Source: Amaranthus tricolor
Taxonomy: Eukaryota; Streptophyta; Magnoliopsida; Caryophyllales; Amaranthaceae
Direction of reading: 5' to 3'
DNA length: 64,000 nt
NCBI RefSeq assembly: GCF_026212465.1
Contig: NC_080056.1
Location: 4,757,810 to 4,821,809, forward strand
The stretch's first letter is position 1. Each line of letters starts with the position of its first letter. The notes under the pieces were generated by a model. It had not been told where the DNA came from. It saw only the letters and a list, made by a program, of their open reading frames with translations, and did no database searches. Positions 39,701 through 51,116 of this stretch are shown here, piece after piece. Position numbers and translations under genes: made by a program.

Positions 39701-42336
39701 AATTATTTATTAACGACTCTGAGCTAGGAGATAAAATATCCAAAATATTATTACAAACCCCTGAGTCTACTTCTTCTTCTTCTTCAGAAAAGGAAGATGA
39801 CGAAATTTTACAAATTAATGATCAAACTTCTGATTCTGAATCTTCGATTTCTTCCTCTCCTATCAAATGCATTAATGTTTTAACAGATAAAGAGAAAAAT
39901 GTGGAATTTCTTTTTGATCTCGTTGACAAAATCCAAGATAAAGAGATCAAAAGAGAAACCCTTTTGAAACTCAAAACTATGGTTTTGGGTGAAACCTCTA
40001 CCTCTAAAAACAAAGAAAGTATTCCAATTCCTCAAATTGAACCTTTCAATATTTCAAAATTATTAGAAAAATACTCTTCCAAAGAAATGACTTCTAAATT
40101 AATTCCTATTAAGAATCAAACTCTTTCGGTCAAAGATCTTCAACTTGAAATAAATAAAATCAAAGAAGACATCATTTCTATCAAAAATAGTTTAAAGCAT
40201 TTAGAAATCAAAGATTTCGAACTTGAAACAAAATTATCTATTTTAGAAAACCCCATCTATAAAGAAAATCTTTCTTTGGGAAAAGAGAAAGTTAATGGGG
40301 ATGATGATGATTTTATCACTGTTATTAATAAAATTAATTTTCAAAAATGGTATGCACCAGTTACTTTTCAAATTGGAGATTTTCAAAAAACCTATATTGC
40401 TTTAATTGATAGTGGAGCGGATCAAAATTGCTTAAGGGAAGGATTAGTCCCAACTAAATTTTATGAAAAAACAAAAACTCGGTTATATAGTGCAAATAGT
40501 TCACCCATGGATATTAAATATAAAATTTCAAAAGGAAAGATCATAAATGAAAATTATAGTTTTACTAATACTTTCATTATTATTAATGATATTAAGGAAG
40601 AAATAATATTAGGCACTCCCTTTTTAACACAAATTTATCCTTTTTGGGTTGATGACAAAGGTGTTCATACAAAAATTTTAGGGAAACAATTATCATTTCC
40701 TTTTTTAAGTCCCATGTTACAAAAAGATATTAATTTATTACAAAATTCTTCAGTAATACAAAGTATAAATTTAATAAAACAAAAAGAATTTCAAATTTCT
40801 TCTTTAAAAGAAGAAATTTCTTTTCAAAGGATTGAAGAACAATTACAACAATCAAAATTGCAACAAAAAATTTTTAATTTAGAAAATATTTTTAAATCAA
40901 AAGTTTGTGCTGATATTCCAAATGCCTTTTGGGATAGAAAAAGGCATATTGTCACATTGCCATATGAAAAAGATTTCTCTGAAAAAAATATTCCTACAAA
41001 AGCTAGACCCATCCAAATGAATTCTGAGCATCTTGAATTCTGCAAGAAAGAAATTCAAACTCTTTTAGATAAAAAATTAATAACTCCATCCAAATCTCCT
41101 TGGAGCTGTGCAGCATTTTATGTTATGAATGCAGCAGAAAAAGAAAGAGGAGTTCCTAGATTAGTTATTAATTACAAACCTTTAAACAAAGTTCTTCAAT
41201 GGATAAGATATCCAATCCCAAATAAAAGAGATTTAATTAATCGCTTATATAAAGCCAAAATATTTTCAAAATTTGATATGAAATCTGGTTTCTGGCAAAT
41301 ACAAATTGCTAAAGAAGATAGGTATAAAACTGCATTCACGGTACCATTTGGACATTATGAGTGGAATGTAATGCCTTTTGGACTTAAAAATGCTCCTTCT
41401 GAATTTCAACATATAATGAATGATATTTTCAATCAATTTTCTTCATTCATAATTGTTTATATAGATGATGTTTTAATTTTTTCTCATGATATTGATCAAC
41501 ATTTCAAACATTTACATATATTTCTAAACACTGTTGAAAAAAATGGTTTAGTAGTTTCTGCCACTAAAATGAAATTATTTCAAACAAAAATTAGATTTTT
41601 GGGACATGACATTTATAAAGGAACAATCAAGCCAATTACAAGGTCTTTAGAATTTGCAGAAAAATTCCCTAACGAAATTAAAGACAAAACCCAGTTACAA
41701 AGATTTTTGGGATGTCTAAATTATATATCAGATTTTTTCCCAAAGCTCAGACAAATTTGCATGCCCCTCTTTCAAAGACTTCAAAAAAATCCGCCTCCCT
41801 GGTCAGAAATTCATACTAAGACTATTATTGAATTAAAACAAAAAATCAAATCACTTCCATGTCTAGGCATTCCAGATCCATCTGCATTCATGATAGTAGA
41901 AACAGATGCATCAGAAATAGGATATGGTGGCATATTAAAACAAAGAATAGATACAAAAGAACAATTAGTTAGATTTCATTCAGGTCTCTGGCTCGGACCT
42001 CAAAAAAATTATTCTACCATTAAAAAGGAAATTTTATCTATAGTACTATGCGTTTCAAAATTTCAAGATGATCTTTACAACAAAAAATTTTTGATAAGGA
42101 TCGACTGCAAATCTGCAAAAGAGGTTCTAGAAAAGGATGTCAAAAACATTGTTTCTAAACAAATTTTTGCAAGATGGCAAGCAATTTTATCAGTATTTGA
42201 TTTTCAAATAGAGCATATAAGAGGCGAAAGTAACTCTCTCCCTGATTTCTTAACCAGAGAATTTCTACAGGGACATCATAATGCCAAGGAAGAAGAATCA
42301 GCAAGAAAAACTCAAAGGGTTCCAGAGTTCAGATGA
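36751..42336 (+). CDS. Chimeric viral polyprotein, plus-strand copy
   Basis: Same 1861-residue in-frame fusion as on the minus strand: about 57 residues from the protease region replace the first 39 residues of the polyprotein, joined at TACAAAAATTT (36912-36922). All later domains and motifs are present, including a normal DSGA protease downstream. It keeps Ile where the minus copy has Val. The frame remains open despite the rearrangement. Confidence 0.85.
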   Translation: MDIKYKISKGKIINENYSFTNTFIIINDIKEEIILGTPFLTQIYPFWVDDKGVHTKIYHIGITDFKTAFSIKTHEETRSIQKESETMHLLSESSIKAYLKHRFRFIHFGLVQIGIKPLVHKGVDCPIFLALRDDRLNNYKDSVLAMIQTNICNGPIYFNCFPNFTVDLQDPLILSSLILDIQILNNKFKEFARNFAIVFRVYFRLMNSTVNPKFIHEASSKEETIFIEVHAENTKSIVSTAKTLRWDQISIPETFQFSNPMPPRNIRQEIECIEEDENKVLIRFGSMRELSSSPCTSSSNYPRRSFSFPQKTTSVISEPIKVRYKSPIPEYEANASQTSQISSSRPASPTMSDMQNFDSINTITKDFEIDKNYLRDEFNSSHNAEHRDWFRSFSRSFKDSIRDVWYKDMNTIQINIPFFTWFLLFCEKQGIANPYSQNHIFVQTKLQKNWVLKDGQTISSVHPPLQNITFPYYDREIKASPFKEGRVDQTDKTPNVEDIIKIYHQNNFTNQILHTVATQVDQLSNKVDNLQKETSRSIAPNTIASLGSNKVSAPHFKPPGLTIPMTQMFPKNGFTSSNSNSAVLDKIQKSLQKLADSPSHIKVLSKYQSSEISSDEENSESLIISKVAKQFQESDNDPHQINKIRSSWKNIPTKNYYPRPTPVDLQYEERSTFTSKSFSPDMIHEWNIDGKSDYEILNTLQNMGMAIVAYKAKPLDEQIIFGFIISGFTGQLKNWWDNLLTLQDRLEILNHVTDIMDDQGNVFQKSDCCDFLIIVIAFHFVGNPTQTLSSGETILQNLRCPTLSDYRWYKDTFFSYVLQRQDCNQSFWKEKFISGLPKLFAQRIFRKIAEHDTDKEQALNNTTYGGLFAFIKKEGLSLCEELKLQAKYTSEKKQSRKEIGCFCEAFGMEAIRAPSTKKKIKKQFSKFSKDKNKNSYPSYYRKKRGKKNFGNFRKSNKAFKIFCYSCGKPGHKANACTTKKKIQELFINDSELGDKISKILLQTPESTSSSSSEKEDDEILQINDQTSDSESSISSSPIKCINVLTDKEKNVEFLFDLVDKIQDKEIKRETLLKLKTMVLGETSTSKNKESIPIPQIEPFNISKLLEKYSSKEMTSKLIPIKNQTLSVKDLQLEINKIKEDIISIKNSLKHLEIKDFELETKLSILENPIYKENLSLGKEKVNGDDDDFITVINKINFQKWYAPVTFQIGDFQKTYIALIDSGADQNCLREGLVPTKFYEKTKTRLYSANSSPMDIKYKISKGKIINENYSFTNTFIIINDIKEEIILGTPFLTQIYPFWVDDKGVHTKILGKQLSFPFLSPMLQKDINLLQNSSVIQSINLIKQKEFQISSLKEEISFQRIEEQLQQSKLQQKIFNLENIFKSKVCADIPNAFWDRKRHIVTLPYEKDFSEKNIPTKARPIQMNSEHLEFCKKEIQTLLDKKLITPSKSPWSCAAFYVMNAAEKERGVPRLVINYKPLNKVLQWIRYPIPNKRDLINRLYKAKIFSKFDMKSGFWQIQIAKEDRYKTAFTVPFGHYEWNVMPFGLKNAPSEFQHIMNDIFNQFSSFIIVYIDDVLIFSHDIDQHFKHLHIFLNTVEKNGLVVSATKMKLFQTKIRFLGHDIYKGTIKPITRSLEFAEKFPNEIKDKTQLQRFLGCLNYISDFFPKLRQICMPLFQRLQKNPPPWSEIHTKTIIELKQKIKSLPCLGIPDPSAFMIVETDASEIGYGGILKQRIDTKEQLVRFHSGLWLGPQKNYSTIKKEILSIVLCVSKFQDDLYNKKFLIRIDCKSAKEVLEKDVKNIVSKQIFARWQAILSVFDFQIEHIRGESNSLPDFLTREFLQGHHNAKEEESARKTQRVPEFR

Positions 42337-43585
42337 TTACGAAATGGAACCAGATCCAAAACCAAACAAAACAGAACAAAATAAATTTTCATCCTCCAAA
42401 AATCTTCAAACTACCCTATCCATTTCAAACAAATTTACTCAACTAAATGATTTTCCCCCACTTCCATATTCACAAATTGTTCAAGAGCCTACTTCACAAA
42501 ATATTATTTCAAATTCAAAACAAAAAGAACCAACTACAAAAATACCAACACAAAGCTTTACCAAATCTGCATACATTACAAAAACCGAAATAGAAAATGT
42601 ATATCTCACTAATTTTACAATTCCTCAAAGCCCACAAATTATTAATTCAATCAATCAAAAAACTTTTCCAAAAGGTTGCGAATGGATACCAGAAAATCGT
42701 TTTAAAACTCAAAGGTTTTATGAATTTATTTTAGTAGATTCAAACTCTGTTGAAATCCAACATATCAAGGATTCTTCAGAAAAAATAATTTATTCAAAAT
42801 GTATTTTTAAGAAAATTATTTCGTCTGTAGAATGGGGAGACCCTTATGCAGAACGAATTTTTTCAAAAAGATTTTTCCCTCAAAATTACTCATACTATGA
42901 TTACAAAATGGCCTGGTATAGAGCATTTTTATTCAGACCATTTGATCATTCATGGTTTTTTATATTTGACAAATATTGTCCAAAGAAATATCCTATGTGG
43001 TTTTATCATTGGTGGTATTTATTTGGACCAACTCCTCAAATTTATCCAAAAGAATGCAATGAGGGTTTCACAACTTTTGTTGCCAATTCAAATTATCAAG
43101 CTTATGAAACTCCAGTCATGTTTCATGCAGAATTTAAAATTCCATGGATTCTATGTTGGAGTTACTGTCTCAAACAACACCTTCCACGTCCATATCCATA
43201 TTCATTAATAAGAGAATTCAAAATTAAATGGTGGGACAAATTTACCTTAGAAATTTGTTCAACAAAAAATGTTATCTCCTTTTTTCAAACCGGTATAAAA
43301 ATGGAATACCAATCTCCATCAACCACCAACAAACCTTCACCCTCAAAAGCAACATCAAATTCAAACTCTCCTCAACACAATAAAAATCCCAAAGTAGAAA
43401 GTCCAAATTCAGAATCATTATCTAAAGTCCAGAAAGCTATTCTCAAAAAGATTCTTGAAGATCCACAATATGCAAAGAAAATATTATCAGAAGAATCCTC
43501 TGATGAGATTTTATCGGAGTTTTCAAATGAGTCTTATGATCCAACATTTGGTGGCCCATTTGCTCAAGATCCATACGACTTTTAA
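42281..43585 (+). CDS. Viral ORF2 protein, plus-strand chimeric unit
   Basis: Intact 434-residue copy, identical in translation to the reference copies. It starts 56 bp before the end of the chimeric polyprotein. Confidence 0.85.
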   Translation: MPRKKNQQEKLKGFQSSDDYEMEPDPKPNKTEQNKFSSSKNLQTTLSISNKFTQLNDFPPLPYSQIVQEPTSQNIISNSKQKEPTTKIPTQSFTKSAYITKTEIENVYLTNFTIPQSPQIINSINQKTFPKGCEWIPENRFKTQRFYEFILVDSNSVEIQHIKDSSEKIIYSKCIFKKIISSVEWGDPYAERIFSKRFFPQNYSYYDYKMAWYRAFLFRPFDHSWFFIFDKYCPKKYPMWFYHWWYLFGPTPQIYPKECNEGFTTFVANSNYQAYETPVMFHAEFKIPWILCWSYCLKQHLPRPYPYSLIREFKIKWWDKFTLEICSTKNVISFFQTGIKMEYQSPSTTNKPSPSKATSNSNSPQHNKNPKVESPNSESLSKVQKAILKKILEDPQYAKKILSEESSDEILSEFSNESYDPTFGGPFAQDPYDF

Positions 43586-44125
43586 TATTGAGTTCACAAA
43601 AGTTCAATTCAAATGTTCAACAACTCAAATTAATTCATCCGGAAGCACAAACGTAAGCAATGACGAAATCAAAAGTATCATTCAAATGTTCAACAACTCA
43701 AATTAATTCATCCGGAAGCACAAACGTAAGCAATGACGAAATCAAAAGCATCTCCAACAGTAATTCAAAGCATCTTCAACAGTAAAGCATCTCCAACAGT
43801 GATTCAAAGCATCTTCAACAGTAAAGCATCTTCAATAGTAATTCAAAGCATCTTCTACAGTATTATAGTGTAACTTTAATAATTATGTTTGTACTATTTC
43901 TCTTTAATTTCTTATTGGAAGAGCAGATTGCACCTTATCTCTTCCTTTGTGTATAAATAAAGTGTCTAGCTCTAAGATGAGAGCATCCTGTAATTTTCTT
44001 TTGTTTAAGTCTTATCTCAAATAAATCTAACTTTCTTTACTTATCTTATTATTATCAATTATATAATAAGATTTATATCCACAAAATTATTAAATTATTT
44101 TCTCTATCGATCCTGTACTCCCTAT
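43586..44125 (+). promoter_or_regulatory. Viral intergenic region before the last unit
   Basis: Complete promoter/poly(A) block, TATA at 43952 and AATAAA at 44020, leading into an intact primer site at 44126. It is the natural promoter for the last unit. Confidence 0.8.
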
Positions 44126-44139
44126 TGGTATCAGAGCCA
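44126..44139 (+). other. Primer binding site (tRNA-Met) of the last unit
   Basis: Complete TGGTATCAGAGCCA. It marks the start of the last full-length unit before the host junction. Confidence 0.94.
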
Positions 44140-44325
44140 GTAAGTTATTAAATTGATTAATTGTGCATTTATTAAATTGCATTTGTATTGAGTGTTGGTA
44201 AAGTGCTTGGTCAGCCTAATTAAGTTGTTGGTAAGCCATTTTAAGTCTTGGTGTTCTCGGTTAGGTGGTCCCACTGTTCCCATTCAATTCAGTCATATTT
44301 AGTTTATGCAACATTTAATTTATTA

Positions 44326-47300
44326 ATGGCAAACTGGTTAAGGAAAGCTATTAGTTTAGGATCACCTAATAATATAATTCAAAGTAGTGAAGTTCATATA
44401 GAAAAGAACTTTTCAAATTGGGAAATTCCAAAAGAAAATCTTACAAAAATTTATCATATAGGCATTACTGATTTTAAGACTGCATTTAGCATCAAAACTC
44501 ATGAAGAGACTAGAAGCATTCAAAAAGAATCTGAAACTATGCATTTACTTTCAGAATCCAGCATTAAAGCTTATCTCAAACACAGATTTAGATTCATTCA
44601 TTTTGGCCTTGTTCAAATAGGAATAAAACCATTAGTTCATAAAGGAGTTGATTGTCCAATTTTCCTAGCTCTCAGAGACGATCGACTTAATAATTATAAA
44701 GATTCTGTTTTGGCTATGATTCAAACTAATATCTGTAATGGCCCAATATATTTCAATTGTTTTCCAAACTTTACAGTAGATCTTCAAGACCCATTAATCT
44801 TATCTTCATTAATTTTAGATATTCAAATTTTAAATAATAAATTTAAAGAGTTTGCTAGAAATTTTGCAATTGTTTTCCGTGTTTATTTTAGATTAATGAA
44901 TTCCACAGTTAATCCAAAATTCATACATGAGGCTTCTTCAAAAGAAGAAACTATTTTTATAGAGGTTCATGCTGAGAATACTAAATCAATAGTTTCTACA
45001 GCAAAAACCTTGAGATGGGATCAAATTTCTATTCCTGAGACATTTCAATTCTCAAATCCAATGCCTCCTAGAAACATAAGACAAGAAATAGAATGCATTG
45101 AGGAAGACGAAAATAAAGTTCTTATAAGGTTTGGGTCTATGAGAGAATTATCTAGTTCTCCTTGTACTTCTTCTTCCAACTATCCACGAAGATCTTTTTC
45201 TTTTCCTCAAAAAACAACTTCAGTCATTTCTGAACCAATCAAAGTCAGATATAAATCTCCTATTCCTGAATATGAAGCAAATGCTTCTCAAACTTCTCAA
45301 ATCTCTTCATCTAGACCTGCATCTCCCACAATGTCTGATATGCAAAATTTTGACTCTATCAATACAATTACTAAAGATTTTGAAATAGATAAAAACTATC
45401 TAAGAGATGAATTTAATTCCTCTCACAATGCTGAACATCGAGATTGGTTTAGATCTTTTTCTCGCTCCTTTAAAGACTCAATAAGAGATGTATGGTATAA
45501 AGATATGAATACTATTCAAATTAATATCCCGTTTTTTACATGGTTTTTATTGTTTTGTGAAAAACAAGGTATTGCTAATCCATATTCTCAAAATCACATA
45601 TTTGTACAAACCAAACTTCAAAAAAATTGGGTTTTGAAGGATGGACAAACAATTAGTTCAGTTCATCCACCATTACAAAATATTACTTTTCCCTATTATG
45701 ACCGTGAAATAAAGGCTAGTCCTTTTAAAGAAGGAAGAGTAGATCAAACAGATAAAACTCCAAATGTAGAAGACATCATTAAAATTTATCATCAAAATAA
45801 TTTTACAAATCAAATCCTTCATACCGTTGCTACACAAGTAGATCAACTTTCAAATAAGGTTGATAATTTACAAAAAGAAACCTCTAGATCCATAGCCCCT
45901 AATACGATTGCATCATTAGGATCTAATAAGGTTTCTGCACCGCATTTCAAACCACCAGGATTAACTATACCTATGACTCAAATGTTTCCAAAAAATGGTT
46001 TTACTTCTTCTAACTCTAATTCTGCAGTGTTAGATAAAATTCAAAAATCTTTACAAAAATTAGCAGATAGTCCAAGTCATATTAAGGTTTTGAGTAAATA
46101 TCAAAGTTCAGAGATATCTTCTGATGAAGAAAATTCTGAGTCTTTAATCATTTCAAAAGTTGCAAAGCAATTTCAAGAATCTGATAATGATCCTCATCAA
46201 ATTAATAAAATACGATCATCTTGGAAGAATATCCCTACAAAAAACTATTATCCTAGGCCTACTCCTGTTGATCTTCAATATGAAGAAAGGTCTACATTTA
46301 CCTCCAAATCCTTTTCCCCAGATATGATCCATGAATGGAACATAGATGGAAAATCTGATTATGAAATTCTTAATACTCTTCAAAATATGGGAATGGCTAT
46401 TGTAGCTTACAAGGCAAAACCTTTGGATGAACAAATAATTTTTGGTTTTATTATATCAGGTTTTACTGGGCAATTAAAAAACTGGTGGGATAATCTTCTC
46501 ACTTTACAAGACAGATTAGAAATTTTGAATCACGTTACTGACATCATGGATGATCAAGGAAATGTATTTCAAAAATCTGACTGCTGTGATTTCTTAATCA
46601 TAGTTATTGCCTTTCATTTTGTCGGTAACCCTACTCAAACTCTTTCTTCTGGAGAAACGATTTTACAAAATTTACGTTGCCCAACATTAAGTGACTATAG
46701 ATGGTATAAAGATACCTTCTTTAGTTATGTTTTACAAAGACAAGATTGCAATCAAAGTTTTTGGAAAGAAAAATTTATATCAGGACTACCAAAATTATTT
46801 GCTCAAAGAATTTTTAGAAAAATAGCTGAACATGATACAGATAAAGAACAAGCTCTTAATAATACTACTTATGGAGGACTTTTCGCTTTCATTAAAAAGG
46901 AAGGTCTTTCTTTATGTGAAGAACTCAAACTCCAAGCCAAATATACCTCTGAAAAGAAACAATCTAGGAAAGAAATTGGATGTTTCTGTGAAGCATTTGG
47001 TATGGAAGCTATTAGAGCTCCCTCTACAAAAAAGAAAATTAAAAAACAATTTTCTAAATTTTCAAAAGATAAAAATAAAAATTCTTATCCTTCTTATTAT
47101 CGAAAGAAACGAGGAAAGAAAAATTTCGGAAATTTCCGAAAATCAAACAAAGCTTTCAAAATCTTTTGTTATTCGTGTGGAAAACCTGGACATAAAGCAA
47201 ATGCTTGTACCACAAAGAAAAAGATTCAAGAATTATTTATTAACGACTCTGAGCTAGGAGATAAAATATCCAAAATATTATTACAAACCCCTGAGTCTAC

Positions 47301-49867
47301 TTCTTCTTCTTCTTCAGAAAAGGAAGATGACGAAATTTTACAAATTAATGATCAAACTTCTGATTCTGAATCTTCGATTTCTTCCTCTCCTATCAAATGC
47401 ATTAATGTTTTAACAGATAAAGAGAAAAATGTGGAATTTCTTTTTGATCTCGTTGACAAAATCCAAGATAAAGAGATCAAAAGAGAAACCCTTTTGAAAC
47501 TCAAAACTATGGTTTTGGGTGAAACCTCTACCTCTAAAAACAAAGAAAGTATTCCAATTCCTCAAATTGAACCTTTCAATATTTCAAAATTATTAGAAAA
47601 ATACTCTTCCAAAGAAATGACTTCTAAATTAATTCCTATTAAGAATCAAACTCTTTCGGTCAAAGATCTTCAACTTGAAATAAATAAAATCAAAGAAGAC
47701 ATCATTTCTATCAAAAATAGTTTAAAGCATTTAGAAATCAAAGATTTCGAACTTGAAACAAAATTATCTATTTTAGAAAACCCCATCTATAAAGAAAATC
47801 TTTCTTTGGGAAAAGAGAAAGTTAATGGGGATGATGATGATTTTATCACTGTTATTAATAAAATTAATTTTCAAAAATGGTATGCACCAGTTACTTTTCA
47901 AATTGGAGATTTTCAAAAAACCTATATTGCTTTAATTGATAGTGGAGCGGATCAAAATTGCTTAAGGGAAGGATTAGTCCCAACTAAATTTTATGAAAAA
48001 ACAAAAACTCGGTTATATAGTGCAAATAGTTCACCCATGGATATTAAATATAAAATTTCAAAAGGAAAGATCATAAATGAAAATTATAGTTTTACTAATA
48101 CTTTCATTATTATTAATGATATTAAGGAAGAAATAATATTAGGCACTCCCTTTTTAACACAAATTTATCCTTTTTGGGTTGATGACAAAGGTGTTCATAC
48201 AAAAATTTTAGGGAAACAATTATCATTTCCTTTTTTAAGTCCCATGTTACAAAAAGATATTAATTTATTACAAAATTCTTCAGTAATACAAAGTATAAAT
48301 TTAATAAAACAAAAAGAATTTCAAATTTCTTCTTTAAAAGAAGAAATTTCTTTTCAAAGGATTGAAGAACAATTACAACAATCAAAATTGCAACAAAAAA
48401 TTTTTAATTTAGAAAATATTTTTAAATCAAAAGTTTGTGCTGATATTCCAAATGCCTTTTGGGATAGAAAAAGGCATATTGTCACATTGCCATATGAAAA
48501 AGATTTCTCTGAAAAAAAATATTCCTACAAAAGCTAGACCCATCCAAATGAATTCTGAGCATCTTGAATTCTGCAAGAAAGAAATTCAAACTCTTTTAGA
48601 TAAAAAATTAATAACTCCATCCAAATCTCCTTGGAGCTGTGCAGCATTTTATGTTATGAATGCAGCAGAAAAAGAAAGAGGAGTTCCTAGATTAGTTATT
48701 AATTACAAACCTTTAAACAAAGTTCTTCAATGGATAAGATATCCAATCCCAAATAAAAGAGATTTAATTAATCGCTTATATAAAGCCAAAATATTTTCAA
48801 AATTTGATATGAAATCTGGTTTCTGGCAAATACAAATTGCTAAAGAAGATAGGTATAAAACTGCATTCACGGTACCATTTGGACATTATGAGTGGAATGT
48901 AATGCCTTTTGGACTTAAAAATGCTCCTTCTGAATTTCAACATATAATGAATGATATTTTCAATCAATTTTCTTCATTCATAATTGTTTATATAGATGAT
49001 GTTTTAATTTTTTCTCATGATATTGATCAACATTTCAAACATTTACATATATTTCTAAACACTGTTGAAAAAAATGGTTTAGTAGTTTCTGCCACTAAAA
49101 TGAAATTATTTCAAACAAAAATTAGATTTTTGGGACATGACATTTATAAAGGAACAATCAAGCCAATTACAAGGTCTTTAGAATTTGCAGAAAAATTCCC
49201 TAACGAAATTAAAGACAAAACCCAGTTACAAAGATTTTTGGGATGTCTAAATTATATATCAGATTTTTTCCCAAAGCTCAGACAAATTTGCATGCCCCTC
49301 TTTCAAAGACTTCAAAAAAATCCGCCTCCCTGGTCAGAAATTCATACTAAGACTATTATTGAATTAAAACAAAAAATCAAATCACTTCCATGTCTAGGCA
49401 TTCCAGATCCATCTGCATTCATGATAGTAGAAACAGATGCATCAGAAATAGGATATGGTGGCATATTAAAACAAAGAATAGATACAAAAGAACAATTAGT
49501 TAGATTTCATTCAGGTCTCTGGCTCGGACCTCAAAAAAATTATTCTACCATTAAAAAGGAAATTTTATCTATAGTACTATGCGTTTCAAAATTTCAAGAT
49601 GATCTTTACAACAAAAAATTTTTGATAAGGATCGACTGCAAATCTGCAAAAGAGGTTCTAGAAAAGGATGTCAAAAACATTGTTTCTAAACAAATTTTTG
49701 CAAGATGGCAAGCAATTTTATCAGTATTTGATTTTCAAATAGAGCATATAAGAGGCGAAAGTAACTCTCTCCCTGATTTCTTAACCAGAGAATTTCTACA
49801 GGGACATCATAATGCCAAGGAAGAAGAATCAGCAAGAAAAACTCAAAGGGTTCCAGAGTTCAGATGA
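44326..49867 (+). pseudogene. Viral polyprotein ORF1 with one-base frameshift
   Basis: The frame opens at the usual ATG and is normal through the movement protein, capsid, knuckle and protease. An extra A in the run at 48512-48519 shifts the frame just before the reverse transcriptase, and translation stops at 48537 after a few altered residues. Reverse transcriptase and RNase H continue in the next frame to 49867. The two parts together cover the whole polyprotein, so this is a single-event disruption, or a sequencing error in a homopolymer. Confidence 0.88.
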
Positions 49868-51116
49868 TTACGAAATGGAACCAGATCCAAAACCAAACAA
49901 AACAGAACAAAATAAATTTTCATCCTCCAAAAATCTTCAAACTACCCTATCCATTTCAAACAAATTTACTCAACTAAATGATTTTCCCCCACTTCCATAT
50001 TCACAAATTGTTCAAGAGCCTACTTCACAAAATATTATTTCAAATTCAAAACAAAAAGAACCAACTACAAAAATACCAACACAAAGCTTTACCAAATCTG
50101 CATACATTACAAAAACCGAAATAGAAAATGTATATCTCACTAATTTTACAATTCCTCAAAGCCCACAAATTATTAATTCAATCAATCAAAAAACTTTTCC
50201 AAAAGGTTGCGAATGGATACCAGAAAATCGTTTTAAAACTCAAAGGTTTTATGAATTTATTTTAGTAGATTCAAACTCTGTTGAAATCCAACATATCAAG
50301 GATTCTTCAGAAAAAATAATTTATTCAAAATGTATTTTTAAGAAAATTATTTCGTCTGTAGAATGGGGAGACCCTTATGCAGAACGAATTTTTTCAAAAA
50401 GATTTTTCCCTCAAAATTACTCATACTATGATTACAAAATGGCCTGGTATAGAGCATTTTTATTCAGACCATTTGATCATTCATGGTTTTTTATATTTGA
50501 CAAATATTGTCCAAAGAAATATCCTATGTGGTTTTATCATTGGTGGTATTTATTTGGACCAACTCCTCAAATTTATCCAAAAGAATGCAATGAGGGTTTC
50601 ACAACTTTTGTTGCCAATTCAAATTATCAAGCTTATGAAACTCCAGTCATGTTTCATGCAGAATTTAAAATTCCATGGATTCTATGTTGGAGTTACTGTC
50701 TCAAACAACACCTTCCACGTCCATATCCATATTCATTAATAAGAGAATTCAAAATTAAATGGTGGGACAAATTTACCTTAGAAATTTGTTCAACAAAAAA
50801 TGTTATCTCCTTTTTTCAAACCGGTATAAAAATGGAATACCAATCTCCATCAACCACCAACAAACCTTCACCCTCAAAAGCAACATCAAATTCAAACTCT
50901 CCTCAACACAATAAAAATCCCAAAGTAGAAAGTCCAAATTCAGAATCATTATCTAAAGTCCAGAAAGCTATTCTCAAAAAGATTCTTGAAGATCCACAAT
51001 ATGCAAAGAAAATATTATCAGAAGAATCCTCTGATGAGATTTTATCGGAGTTTTCAAATGAGTCTTATGATCCAACATTTGGTGGCCCATTTGCTCAAGA
51101 TCCATACGACTTTTAA
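49812..51116 (+). CDS. Viral ORF2 protein, last unit
   Basis: Intact 434-residue copy, identical in translation to the reference. It overlaps the 3' end of the frameshifted polyprotein by 56 bp. Confidence 0.85.
   Translation: MPRKKNQQEKLKGFQSSDDYEMEPDPKPNKTEQNKFSSSKNLQTTLSISNKFTQLNDFPPLPYSQIVQEPTSQNIISNSKQKEPTTKIPTQSFTKSAYITKTEIENVYLTNFTIPQSPQIINSINQKTFPKGCEWIPENRFKTQRFYEFILVDSNSVEIQHIKDSSEKIIYSKCIFKKIISSVEWGDPYAERIFSKRFFPQNYSYYDYKMAWYRAFLFRPFDHSWFFIFDKYCPKKYPMWFYHWWYLFGPTPQIYPKECNEGFTTFVANSNYQAYETPVMFHAEFKIPWILCWSYCLKQHLPRPYPYSLIREFKIKWWDKFTLEICSTKNVISFFQTGIKMEYQSPSTTNKPSPSKATSNSNSPQHNKNPKVESPNSESLSKVQKAILKKILEDPQYAKKILSEESSDEILSEFSNESYDPTFGGPFAQDPYDF

Larger units (their letters stand above)
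32851..45212 (+). repeat. Right arm of the 12.36-kb inverted repeat
   Basis: This plus-strand counterpart of 16733-29094 contains the truncated polyprotein, ORF2, intergenic block, chimeric polyprotein, ORF2, intergenic block and the first part of another polyprotein. The shared chimeric junction proves the arms copy one rearranged ancestor rather than being independent insertions. The viral sequence continues collinearly past 45212. Confidence 0.9.

Noticed and set aside
44326..49867. Two separate polyprotein genes from programmed frameshifting
   Set aside because: Other copies have one fewer A and a continuous frame, so the shift is a private mutation or sequencing error, not a conserved recoding site.
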